DNA of 64,000 bases, from the NCBI RefSeq assembly GCF_001477055.1, contig NZ_LDRK01000004.1, positions 1-64,000 on the forward strand, written 5' to 3'. Both the position numbers and the translations under genes were made by a program. Below, in pieces: positions 33,237 through 42,420 of the stretch (its first letter is position 1; every line of letters starts with the position of its first letter). Below the pieces are notes generated by a model, which did not search any database, was not told the origin of the DNA, and was given only the letters and a program-made list of their open reading frames with translations. Source of the DNA: Leucobacter chromiiresistens. GTDB lineage: Bacteria; Actinomycetota; Actinomycetes; Actinomycetales; Microbacteriaceae.

Positions 33237-36200
33237 ATGAGCTCATTCGACCGATCGCAAGAGCGGGCCCTCGCCCTCGACGTCGATGTGCACGGCCGCG
33301 TGCTCGGGGCGCCGGGGAGCGGCAAGACCCGTGTGCTCGTCGAGACGTTCCGGCGCGCGATCGGCCTGCCGGGCTGGAGCGAGCGGGACGTGATCGCGCT
33401 CGCACCGAATCGCTTGGCCGCAGCCGACCTGCGCGCACGGATCGAGCGGGCGACCGGCCGGGCGATCGGCGGCACGCCGGTCCGCACGGCGGCATCGCTC
33501 GGCTTCGCGATACTCTCCCGCGAGCGGGCCCTGCAGGGCGAAGACGCTCCGCGGCTCCTCACGGGCACCGTGCAGGACGAGCTGCTCGCCGAGGTGATCG
33601 CCGAGGAGGGGGCGACGGCGCTCGCCCGCGACGCGGGCATCACGTCCGAGGTGCTGGCGACGGCCGCGTTCCGCGCCGAGCTGCGCGACCTCTGGCGCGT
33701 CGTCGACGACTTCGGCCGTTCGCCGGAGGGCCTCGCGGGGGAGGTCGCGGCGGCGCGCGCGGAGTCGGCGGCACGTGCCGCGGCGGAGGGTCCGTCCGAC
33801 CCGCTCGTCGCCCACTGGATCGCGGCGCTCTCGATCGTCGGCGCCGCTGCAGCGCGCTCCGCCGCCGTGCGACCGGGCGAGCTCAGCCCGAGCGCGATCC
33901 TGCGCGCCGCCGGTGACGCCGTTCGGGCGCACGGGGTCCGCTCCGACGCCGTGCCGGGCGACGGGTTCTCGGTGCCCCGGCTCATCCTCGTCGACGATGC
34001 TCAGGAGCTGGGCGAGGGGGCGCTGGCGCTCCTCGCGGCCTGCGCCGCCGTGGGGAGTCGCATCCGGGTGTTCGGCGATCCCGACATCGCGACGGGCGCC
34101 TTCCAGGGGGAGCGCACCCGCGTGCTCGCGGGCGTGGTGCGCGAGTTGGCGCGCCGCCAGCCGACCTCGGTGGGTCGGCGCGTCGAAGCCGCCGAGGAGG
34201 CCCTCGTCACCCTCGAGGTGGTGCACCGGCACGGCGTCGAGGTGCGCGGCCTCGTGCACGACCTCACGCGACGCATCGGGGCATCCGGCACCGGTGCCCA
34301 CCGAGCCGCGGAGGCGTCCGCCGCGAGCGCTCCGGTCGCGCCGCGCGGCGACGCCGTGCAGTTCGCCCGTGCGGCCTCGTCGGCCGAGCAGTTGGGCATC
34401 ATCGCCCACCGCTTCCGCGCCCGCAACCTCGGCCTCGGCGGTAACGAGCCCGTCGCGTGGAATCGGATGGCGGTGATCTGCCGCAGCCGCGGCGAGGCAG
34501 TGCGCATCGCTCGCGCACTCGCCGTGCACCAGGTGCCCACCGGTGTCGCGGCGGGCGGCATCGTGCTGCGGGAGCACCGCGTCGTGCGGGAGCTGATCCG
34601 CATGCTGCAGCACGCTCTCGGCATCTCGCCGCTCTCGGCGCAGGAGATCCTGCAGATCGCCGGAGGGGCGGTGGGCGGGCTCGACCCCGTGGCGGTGCGC
34701 CGGCTCCGAGGCGCGCTCGTGCTGCAGGAGCGGCGCGCCTCGGCGGCTGCGGAGCGCGAGCCGGTGAGCATCGACGACCTCGTGGTCGAGGCGGTGGCCC
34801 TCCCCGGCTCGAGCCCGCTGATCGACAGCGCCGGCGGCCGGGTGCTGCGCCGCATCGGAATGGTGCTGCAGGCGGCGGAGCGCGTGCGTGCGGCGGGAGG
34901 CACGCCGCGGGAGACCCTCTGGGCGCTCTGGGACGGCACGCGTCTCGCCGCGCACTGGCAGGAGGAGGCGCTCTCGGGGCGAGGAGCGCGCGCCGACGAG
35001 GCGAGTCGCTCGCTCGACGCCGTGATGGGGCTGTTCTTCGCCCTGCAGCGTCATGAGGAGCAGGACAGCGCGCAGACGATCGAGGCGCTGCTTGCCGACC
35101 TGCTCGAGAGCGCGGTGCCCGAGGACTCCCTGGCGCGTCGCGCGGCGCGATCGACGGTCACGGTGACGACGCCGCAGGGCGCGCTCGGCCGCGAGTTCGA
35201 TGTGGTGGCGATCGTCGGCGTGCAAGACGGCGCTTGGCCGAACCTGCGCTCGCGCGGCTCGCTCGTCGGCACCACGGCGCTCGAGCGGTGGCTGCGCGGC
35301 GGCTCGGCGGAGGCGCCCTCCCGACGCGACACGCTGCATGACGAGCTGCGGCTCTTCGCGCAGAGCTGCTCCCGAGCCCGTGAGGAGCTGCTGGTCGTCG
35401 CCGTCGCCGACGAGCAGCAGCACCCCAGCGCCTTCTTCGGGCTCGGCCGCGATCACGCCGTCGCCTCGCTCCCGAGTGCGAGGCTCACGCTGCGCGGCCA
35501 GGTCGCCGCCATGCGGCGGCGAGCGGTGCGCGACCCCGGCGATGGGGGCGCCGTCGCGGCGCTCGTCGCCCTGGCCCGAGCGCACGTGCCCGGAGCGCAC
35601 CCCGACGACTGGTACGGCGTGCGGCCGCCGAGCAGCGCTGCTCCGCTCATCGACCTCGCGGGCGACCCCGAGGCGCGCGTGAGCGTGAGCCCCTCGCAGC
35701 TCGAGCGGGCGGAGAACTGCCCCCTCGACTGGGTCGTATCCAGCCTCGGCGGCGGCGCCGGGAGCGTGCAGGCCAGCCTCGGCACGCTGCTCCACCACGC
35801 ATTCGAGACGGCGACGCACCCCGATCCCGAGCACCTCCTGTCGATCGTGCAGGAGGAATGGGGCAAGCTGCCGTTCGCCGCCGACTGGGAGGCCGAGCGG
35901 ACCCGCAGGCTCGCCCGAGCGATGGCCGCGGGGCTCGCCGACTACCTGCGAGAATTCGACGGCTCCGATCGCACGCTGCTCGGCCGCGAGGCGGTGTTCC
36001 GCGCGACCGTCGACCGAGCCGAGCTGCGCGGCGTCGCCGATCGACTCGAGCAGCGCACGAACCGAGCCGGGGAACAGGAGGTGACCGTGCTCGACCTCAA
36101 GACGGGGCGCACACCGCCGAGCAAGGCGGCGGCCGAGGAGCACGCGCAGCTGCAGGCCTACCAGATCGGGGTCATGCTCGGAGCGTTCGACGTCGCGTCA

Positions 36201-36530
36201 CCGGAACCGGGCGGCCCGCGGGTCCACCCGCAGCCCGAATCTCAGGGCGACCCGGAGCCCGCTGACGAACGCGGCGAGCCGGGGCGGATCAGCGGCGGTG
36301 CACGCCTGCTGTACGTGCACCCCGACGCGGTGAAGGGCGCGGGGTTCGTCGAGCGCGTGCAGCAGCCGCTCTCCGACGAGGCGCGCGAGGCGTTCCTCGC
36401 GCGCGTGACGAAGGCAGCGGCGGTGATGGCGGACGGGACCTTCACCGCCCGCATCGAGCACCACTGCTCCGATCCGCACCAGCCCGGAGACTGCCGGCTG
36501 CACGTGATCCCTCCGGTGAGCGTCGCATGA
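33237..36530 (+). CDS. adnA: AdnA-type helicase-nuclease subunit
   Basis: This is a 1097-residue UvrD-like motor fused to a C-terminal RecB nuclease. With the next gene it forms the AdnAB complex that resects double-strand breaks for recombination in actinobacteria. Walker A is GAPGSGKT (Lys30). Motif II is VDDAQE, weaker than the canonical DExQ, consistent with the less active AdnA motor. The nuclease core GVADRLEQ...VTVLDLKTGR...QLQAYQ is intact. Cysteines in AENCPLDW and HHCSDPHQPGDC could bind metal. The ATG is six bases after TAGGCT (33225-33230), and the stop overlaps adnB (ATGA). Confidence 0.88.
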   Translation: MSSFDRSQERALALDVDVHGRVLGAPGSGKTRVLVETFRRAIGLPGWSERDVIALAPNRLAAADLRARIERATGRAIGGTPVRTAASLGFAILSRERALQGEDAPRLLTGTVQDELLAEVIAEEGATALARDAGITSEVLATAAFRAELRDLWRVVDDFGRSPEGLAGEVAAARAESAARAAAEGPSDPLVAHWIAALSIVGAAAARSAAVRPGELSPSAILRAAGDAVRAHGVRSDAVPGDGFSVPRLILVDDAQELGEGALALLAACAAVGSRIRVFGDPDIATGAFQGERTRVLAGVVRELARRQPTSVGRRVEAAEEALVTLEVVHRHGVEVRGLVHDLTRRIGASGTGAHRAAEASAASAPVAPRGDAVQFARAASSAEQLGIIAHRFRARNLGLGGNEPVAWNRMAVICRSRGEAVRIARALAVHQVPTGVAAGGIVLREHRVVRELIRMLQHALGISPLSAQEILQIAGGAVGGLDPVAVRRLRGALVLQERRASAAAEREPVSIDDLVVEAVALPGSSPLIDSAGGRVLRRIGMVLQAAERVRAAGGTPRETLWALWDGTRLAAHWQEEALSGRGARADEASRSLDAVMGLFFALQRHEEQDSAQTIEALLADLLESAVPEDSLARRAARSTVTVTTPQGALGREFDVVAIVGVQDGAWPNLRSRGSLVGTTALERWLRGGSAEAPSRRDTLHDELRLFAQSCSRAREELLVVAVADEQQHPSAFFGLGRDHAVASLPSARLTLRGQVAAMRRRAVRDPGDGGAVAALVALARAHVPGAHPDDWYGVRPPSSAAPLIDLAGDPEARVSVSPSQLERAENCPLDWVVSSLGGGAGSVQASLGTLLHHAFETATHPDPEHLLSIVQEEWGKLPFAADWEAERTRRLARAMAAGLADYLREFDGSDRTLLGREAVFRATVDRAELRGVADRLEQRTNRAGEQEVTVLDLKTGRTPPSKAAAEEHAQLQAYQIGVMLGAFDVASPEPGGPRVHPQPESQGDPEPADERGEPGRISGGARLLYVHPDAVKGAGFVERVQQPLSDEAREAFLARVTKAAAVMADGTFTARIEHHCSDPHQPGDCRLHVIPPVSVA

Positions 36531-39500
36531 GCGGCGCGCAGACCGAGCCGCGACCCCGCCGACCGATCTTCTCGGCGGCGCGCATCGCGGAGATCCTCGC
36601 CGTACCGCCCGCCGCGCCGCTGACGCCCACCGCGGAGCAGCGCGCCGTGATCGAGCACCCCCTCGGAAGCACGACGCTCGTCGTCGCGGGCGCGGGGAGC
36701 GGCAAGACCGAGACCATGGCGAACCGGGTCGTCTGGCTCGTCGCCAACGGTTTCGCGGCGCCCGACGAGGTGCTCGGGCTCACCTTCACCCGGAAGGCCG
36801 CCGGTGAGCTGCGCGAGCGGATCTCGGGCCGCCTCTCCGATTTCGCCGACCGGCTCGGCGACGCCGCCGAGCGCGGAGCGCTCGACGAGGCCGAGCTGCT
36901 GCGCTCGGAGGAGCTGCGCGAGATGCTCTCCGACGGCCTCGACGTCCCCGATGTGAGCACGTACAACGCATTCGCCGCCGGCGTGCTCCAGGAGTTCGGC
37001 ATCGCCGCCGGCGTCGCCCCCGGGGCCGCGGTCATCGACACCGCGACCGCGTGGCGCATCGCTCGCGAGGTGCTCCTCGCGAGCGATGACCCCGGCCTCG
37101 TCGACAGCGCACTGCGCGTTCCCGAGCTGATCCGGCACATGCTCGGGCTCGACCACGCGGTCTCCGACCACCTGACCTCGCTCGATCGAGTCGACCGCAT
37201 CGTGTCGGAGTTCTCGCGTGTGCAGCACCTGCCCTACAACGAGAAGGAACTCGGAGGGACCCCGAGCGGCAAGCAGTACGCGCCCGTGCGCGACGCCGTG
37301 GCGAGTCTCGCCGAGACGCCGCTGATCACCCGCCTCGCCCGGGCCTACGCGCAGGAGAAGCAGCGTCGAGGCGTCATCGAGTTCCCCGACCAGCTCGCGC
37401 TCGCGACGGCGGCGCTCGAAGCGTCGCCGAACGCCCGCAACGCGCTCCGTCGCAGACATCGCGTGGTGCTGCTCGACGAGGTGCAGGACACCTCCGTGGG
37501 GCAGACGCGGTTCCTCTCGCGCATCTTCGCCGGAAGCTCCGTGATGGCGGTGGGGGATCCGCACCAGTCGATCTACGGCTGGCGCGGCGCATCGGCCGAG
37601 GGACTGCAGTCATTCCACGCGGACTTCGCCGGGCGCCGGGGCGACCCGGGCGGGAACTCGAACGCCGGTGCCGGGGCGGGGCGCGCCTCGAGCGTTCCCG
37701 CCACCCCGCCCGCGACGCTGACGCTGTCGACGAGCTGGCGCAACCCGAGCGGCGTGCTCGCCGCAGCGAACGTCATCGCGGCCCCGCTCGCCGCCGACGC
37801 CGCCATCGATGTGCCGCAGCTGTCGCCCCGCCCCGGGGCGCCCGCCGGAACCGTGGAGTGGCGCTACCCCGAGACCGTGCACGAAGAGCGCGTCGCCGTG
37901 GCGGCGTGGATGCGCGAGGCGCGGGAGCGGTTCCGCGTCGAGCGCGGCGAGCTGCCGACCGCCGCCGTGATCTTCCGCACTCGTGCCCAGATGGCCGCGT
38001 TCGCGGCGGCCCTCGCCGACGCCGGAGTGCCCGCCCGCATCGTAGGACTCGGCGGCCTCCTCACCACCCCCGAGGTGACCGACGTCGTGAGCGCGCTCCG
38101 GTGCCTCTGGTACGCCGACGCCGGCGGCGATCTCATCCGTCTGCTCGCCGGCCCGCGCTTCCGCATCGGCGTCGCAGACATCGCAGGGCTGCGCGAGGCC
38201 GCTCGCTGGTTCGGCGAGCGCGATATCGCGCAGCGCCCGCTCTCGGAGGAGGATCGGGCGCCCGACCGCGTACTGCCCGACCCCGACCGACGGGTCACGC
38301 TGATCGACGTGCTCGACCAGATCGCGGGCATGCGCGATCTCGAGCACCGGGCGCTCGCCGCGATCTCGGAGACGGGCCGGCACCGGCTCCGCGAAGCCGG
38401 ACGCATGCTCGCCGGTCTGAGACAGGGAGTGGGCGGGAGCATCCCCGAGCTCATCGGCGCGACGGTGCAGGCCCTGCGCATCGACATCGAGCTCGACGCG
38501 AACGAGGCGCGGGAGCTCGCGGGGAGCTCGGCCGCGCACGCGAACCTCGACGCCTTCACCGACCTGGTGGAGTCGTACCTCTCGGTGGACGTCGAGGGCA
38601 CGCTGCCGTCGCTGCTCGAGTGGATCGAGCGCGCCATGGAGGCCGACGAAGCAGCCGAGCATGTCGCCGAACCCGCCCCCGGCACGGTGCAGCTGATCAC
38701 CGCGCACGGATCGAAAGGGCTCGAGTGGGATCTGGTCGTCGTGCCGAGACTCGTAGCCGGCGAGTTCCCCGGCCAGGCGCGCGCCGGCGCCGGCTGGCTG
38801 CGCACGGGGCAGCTGCCCGACGAGCTCCGCGGCGACGCGGCATCGCGACCCGCGCTGAACTGGCGCATCGCCGAGACCCAGCAGGAGCTCCGGGACCGCA
38901 TCGTCGAGTACCGCGCAGCGCTGCAGGCGAGGCACCAGGAGGAGGAGCGACGGCTCGCCTACGTCGCCGTCACGCGGTCAGCCGGACGACTGCTGCTGAC
39001 CGGGTCGTTCTGGGGCGGCCAGACCCGGGCGCGCGTGCCGTCCGTCTTCCTGACCGAACTGCAGGAGGCGGGCGTCATCTCCGGGCTGCCCGAGACGAGT
39101 GCCCACGACGCCGACCCGTCGGAGCGCGACGAGCTCACGCTCACCTGGCCCCTCGATCCGCTCGGCGCGCGCTCCGCGGCCGTGCTCCGGGCAGCCGAGA
39201 TCGTGCGACGGGCGATCGAGGCGAGCGATGAGGCCGAAGCTCGCGACGAGGCCGCGCCGCTCGACGGGGCCGACGCGAGCGAGGCCGCGCCGCTCGACGA
39301 GGCCGTGCGCCTGCTGCTCGCCGAGCGCAGCGCCCGCTCGGGAGAGACGGGTGCGGCCGTCGGCGCACCCGGCGACCTGCCCGACCGGCTGACCGCATCG
39401 ACGTTCCACGAGTTCGTCGAGGATCCGGTCGCCGCCGAGCGCGCACGCCTGCGGCCGGTGCCGCAGCGCCCGTACCGCCGCACCCGCGTGGGGAACCGGT

Positions 39501-40069
39501 TCCACGAGTGGGTGGAGCGACGGGCGACGACGGCCCGCGGCACGGAGCTGCCGCTCGCCGGACTCGACGATCCCCAGTGGGCGGGCTCCCCGGATTCGGT
39601 CGATGCGACACCGGACGACGGCGCCGCGTCGGACGCCGCCGGGCTCGCGCCGCTCATCGATCGCTTCGAGCGCTCGCGATGGGCCGATCGGCAGCCGATC
39701 GCGGTGGAGCAAGAGGTGACGCTGCCGTTCGCCGGGCGCACCCTCGTCTGCAAACTCGATGCCGTGTACCGCGGCGGCGACGGCAGATTCGAGATCGTCG
39801 ACTGGAAGTCCGGCCGCGCCCCGCGCACCGACGCAGAACGCGAGTCGCGCTTCTTCCAGCTCGACCTCTACCGGCACGCCTACGCTCAGTGGGCGGGCGT
39901 GCCGGCCGACCGCATCGACGTCTCGCTGTTCTACGTCGCCGAGGGAGTGGAGCTCGCGGGGCGCGAGCCGCGCAGCCTCGACGAACTCGAGGAGGTGTGG
40001 CGATCCGCCGCAGCGAGACTCACCGCGACGGGTGCGGAGGCAGGTCCTCCTCCGAGATCGGCTCGGTGA
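36527..40069 (+). CDS. adnB: AdnB-type helicase-nuclease subunit
   Basis: This is the 1180-residue leading motor of AdnAB. Complete SF1 motifs are present: VVAGAGSGKT (Lys60), LTFTRKAAGEL, VVLLDEVQDTS, GDPHQSIYGWRGA, TAHGSKGLEWD and RRLAYVAVTRSAG. The C-terminal nuclease shows CKLDAVYRG...IVDWKSGRAP...QLDLYRHAY. Two acidic low-complexity stretches lie within 890-940. Translationally coupled to adnA. Its last 50 bases overlap the convergent kinase-like gene. Confidence 0.9.
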   Translation: MSGAQTEPRPRRPIFSAARIAEILAVPPAAPLTPTAEQRAVIEHPLGSTTLVVAGAGSGKTETMANRVVWLVANGFAAPDEVLGLTFTRKAAGELRERISGRLSDFADRLGDAAERGALDEAELLRSEELREMLSDGLDVPDVSTYNAFAAGVLQEFGIAAGVAPGAAVIDTATAWRIAREVLLASDDPGLVDSALRVPELIRHMLGLDHAVSDHLTSLDRVDRIVSEFSRVQHLPYNEKELGGTPSGKQYAPVRDAVASLAETPLITRLARAYAQEKQRRGVIEFPDQLALATAALEASPNARNALRRRHRVVLLDEVQDTSVGQTRFLSRIFAGSSVMAVGDPHQSIYGWRGASAEGLQSFHADFAGRRGDPGGNSNAGAGAGRASSVPATPPATLTLSTSWRNPSGVLAAANVIAAPLAADAAIDVPQLSPRPGAPAGTVEWRYPETVHEERVAVAAWMREARERFRVERGELPTAAVIFRTRAQMAAFAAALADAGVPARIVGLGGLLTTPEVTDVVSALRCLWYADAGGDLIRLLAGPRFRIGVADIAGLREAARWFGERDIAQRPLSEEDRAPDRVLPDPDRRVTLIDVLDQIAGMRDLEHRALAAISETGRHRLREAGRMLAGLRQGVGGSIPELIGATVQALRIDIELDANEARELAGSSAAHANLDAFTDLVESYLSVDVEGTLPSLLEWIERAMEADEAAEHVAEPAPGTVQLITAHGSKGLEWDLVVVPRLVAGEFPGQARAGAGWLRTGQLPDELRGDAASRPALNWRIAETQQELRDRIVEYRAALQARHQEEERRLAYVAVTRSAGRLLLTGSFWGGQTRARVPSVFLTELQEAGVISGLPETSAHDADPSERDELTLTWPLDPLGARSAAVLRAAEIVRRAIEASDEAEARDEAAPLDGADASEAAPLDEAVRLLLAERSARSGETGAAVGAPGDLPDRLTASTFHEFVEDPVAAERARLRPVPQRPYRRTRVGNRFHEWVERRATTARGTELPLAGLDDPQWAGSPDSVDATPDDGAASDAAGLAPLIDRFERSRWADRQPIAVEQEVTLPFAGRTLVCKLDAVYRGGDGRFEIVDWKSGRAPRTDAERESRFFQLDLYRHAYAQWAGVPADRIDVSLFYVAEGVELAGREPRSLDELEEVWRSAAARLTATGAEAGPPPRSAR

Positions 40070-41318
40070 GCTGCTCCTCGCGGTCGGGTCGGCCCCCGCG
40101 ATCGCGAGCGAGGTCGGGGGCTGCTCCGGCGTCATCGGTCAACGGGTCGATGATGTCGGTCGCCTCGGCATCTCCGCGTGCTTCCGACTCGCGCCCGCTC
40201 GAGTCGTCCGCACTGTCGTCGCCGACCGGCCTGTCGGCGCTCTCCGGAAGGGGCTCGATGAAGTCGGTGTCGACCCCGAACATGCGATCCTCGTCGAGGG
40301 CCTCGAACGCGGCGGTGTCGGACTGCGCATCGTCGATCCGGGGCGTCTGCTCGAGCAGTGCCACGACCTCGTCCGAGCTCAGCGGCGCGGCCGCCACCGC
40401 CTCGGTGAACGCCGCGCCGAGCGCGCCGCCGGTGCCCACCATGCGATCGAGCATCGCGACCGCATCATCGATGACGGACTGGTCGTGCGTCTCGGTGCCG
40501 TGCAGCAGCCACCGAGCGACCTCGAGCTCGTGGTACAGCGCCGCCCGCGCGCGCAGGTGCGAGAGCGATTCGCTGTTGCGCGCCCGGGCGTACCGCGCGA
40601 TCACGCCGTCGAGCACCTCCGTGCCGGCGGCGAGGAGCCACGCGAGATCAGCGGCCGGATCGCCGATGCCGAACTCGGACCAGCCCAGGACGGCGGTGAT
40701 CGCACCCTCCTCGAGGCGGATCTGCTCGGCGTCGAGCGAACCGTGCACCATGGTGGGGGAGAAGTCCCAGAGGTCCGCCGTCTCGAGCACGTGCGTCCAC
40801 CGGCGACGAACGGTCTCGGGGAGGAGTCGCGTCGCATCGGCGCGATCGACGAGGCGGGTCGCCAGCACCCGCAGATCCTGCGCGGATCGCACCGGGAGCC
40901 CTCCGTGCTGCGCGACGGTGAGCGGAAGATCGTGGATGGCCGCGATCGCCTCCGCGAGCGGCTGGAGCAGGATCGCATCGTCGGTCAGATCGGAGGCCTC
41001 GAACCGGGCTCCGTCGAGGAACGTCGTGACCACGGCCCGGGTGTCTCCCGCGCGGGTCATGCCGAGCGCAGTCGGCGCTGCGAAGGGGAGCCGGCTCCTC
41101 GGCCCCTCGGTGAGTGCGGCGAGTCCGAGCAGCTCCGCCGACTGCTGCACCTCGGCCTGCTGGGTGCGCGGAACGCGGACGAGCAGATCGTCTCCCTCCG
41201 CGGCGATCACCGCGGAGACGAACGCGTCGTCGCTCTCGTGTTCGCGGACGCCGAACACGACCAGCCCGGGCACCGCGGAGGTCGAGAGCGCGGCTAAGGT
41301 GAAAGGAATGCTGGCCAT
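40020..41318 (-). CDS. Aminoglycoside-phosphotransferase-fold protein, probable pseudokinase
   Basis: This 432-residue protein has the APH/choline-kinase fold, but its catalytic residues are changed. The catalytic loop normally reads H-G-D...N; here it is HGSLDAEQIRL (His192, Ser194), so both the Asp and Asn are gone. The metal-binding D-W/D-F-G position is VLGWSEFGIGDPAADLAWLL, with Gly212 for Asp. The downstream GDPAxDLA is intact. Phosphotransfer is therefore unlikely. The C-terminal 100 residues are acidic and disordered. The ATG follows TACCCT by six bases. The gene lies between adnB and nudC, facing the opposite way. Confidence 0.8.
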   Translation of the reverse strand: MASIPFTLAALSTSAVPGLVVFGVREHESDDAFVSAVIAAEGDDLLVRVPRTQQAEVQQSAELLGLAALTEGPRSRLPFAAPTALGMTRAGDTRAVVTTFLDGARFEASDLTDDAILLQPLAEAIAAIHDLPLTVAQHGGLPVRSAQDLRVLATRLVDRADATRLLPETVRRRWTHVLETADLWDFSPTMVHGSLDAEQIRLEEGAITAVLGWSEFGIGDPAADLAWLLAAGTEVLDGVIARYARARNSESLSHLRARAALYHELEVARWLLHGTETHDQSVIDDAVAMLDRMVGTGGALGAAFTEAVAAAPLSSDEVVALLEQTPRIDDAQSDTAAFEALDEDRMFGVDTDFIEPLPESADRPVGDDSADDSSGRESEARGDAEATDIIDPLTDDAGAAPDLARDRGGRPDREEQLTEPISEEDLPPHPSR

Positions 41319-41445
41319 GTACTCAGGGTATGCATGCGCGTCGACTCGGTCGATTCGCCACGCGCACCGCGGTGCAGCCCGCCGGCAACTCCAAGCAGCG
41401 CCGCGTCCGGGCGTGCGCTTCGGTCGCCATTGAACAGGGGAATGC

Positions 41446-42420
41446 ATGACCTCGAACCCGACCAGGCCGCCGCTCGCGAGCGGAGCGCTCGATCGCGACG
41501 CGTCGACCCGCATGAGCGAGGAGCGCCTCCGCGATGCGTGGCGCGACCCGTCGGCGCGGCTGCTCCGGCTGCGCGGCGTCGAGATCCCGGTCGTCGCGAA
41601 CAGCGACGACGTGCGACTCGCATGGCGCCCGGCCTCCGGCGACCCGGAGGCGACCGACGTGTATCTCGGGCGCATCGACGGAGCCCCGGCGTTCGCACGA
41701 AGCGAGCCCGCGACGGCTGACGGCCCGCTCGCCGCGGACGGAGCCGAGGGCGAGGGGGAGCCGGAGCGAGCCTCTGCGGCCGGCGAGCGGTGGACGCATC
41801 CCTTCCAGGTCGGCGCGGGCCTCTCCGAGGCGGAGCGCGAAGCGGTCGGGGTGGCCTCGGCGCTGCTGCGATGGCAGGAGGCCGCGGGCTTCTCGCCGCG
41901 CGACGGCGGGCCCACGGAGCCGATCCAGGGCGGGTGGGCGCGCGTCGACGCGCACGGGGGGGAGCACTTCCCGCGCACCGACCCCGCCGTGATCGTGCTC
42001 ATCGAGCACGACGACCGCGTGCTGCTCGGCTCGAACGCGCTCTGGGAATCGGGCCGCTTCTCGCTGCTCGCCGGATTCGTCGAGGCGGGCGAATCGCTCG
42101 AGCAGGCCGTCGAGCGGGAGGTGTTCGAGGAATCCGGCGTGCGGCTGGAGGAGATCGCCTACGTCACGTCCCAGCCCTGGCCGTTCCCGAGGTCGTTGAT
42201 GCTCGGCTTCCGAGCCCGACTGGCGACGGGTGCCGACCCCGATGCGCTCGTCGCCGATCCGACCGAGATCTCCGAGCTGCGCTGGTTCACCCGCGAGGAG
42301 CTCCGCGAGCCCCACGAGAGCCTCACGCTCCCCATGCCGCTGTCGATCGCGCGATGGATGATCGACCGCTGGGTCGCGGAGGGCGACGCCTCGTCGTCCG
42401 GCGTGCGGGCGGCCCGGTGA
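41446..42420 (+). CDS. nudC: NudC-like NAD+/NADH pyrophosphatase without zinc cysteines
   Basis: This 324-residue Nudix hydrolase carries GFVEAGESLEQAVEREVFEESGV (Nudix box) and SQPWPFPRSLM, the NADH pyrophosphatase signature. NudC enzymes cleave NAD(H), and in some bacteria also NAD-capped RNA. The region that normally holds four zinc-binding cysteines (GFSPRDGGPTEPIQGGW) contains none, and the whole protein lacks cysteine. AGGGG lies upstream of the ATG. The end overlaps the helicase start (GTGA). Confidence 0.88.
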   Translation: MTSNPTRPPLASGALDRDASTRMSEERLRDAWRDPSARLLRLRGVEIPVVANSDDVRLAWRPASGDPEATDVYLGRIDGAPAFARSEPATADGPLAADGAEGEGEPERASAAGERWTHPFQVGAGLSEAEREAVGVASALLRWQEAAGFSPRDGGPTEPIQGGWARVDAHGGEHFPRTDPAVIVLIEHDDRVLLGSNALWESGRFSLLAGFVEAGESLEQAVEREVFEESGVRLEEIAYVTSQPWPFPRSLMLGFRARLATGADPDALVADPTEISELRWFTREELREPHESLTLPMPLSIARWMIDRWVAEGDASSSGVRAAR

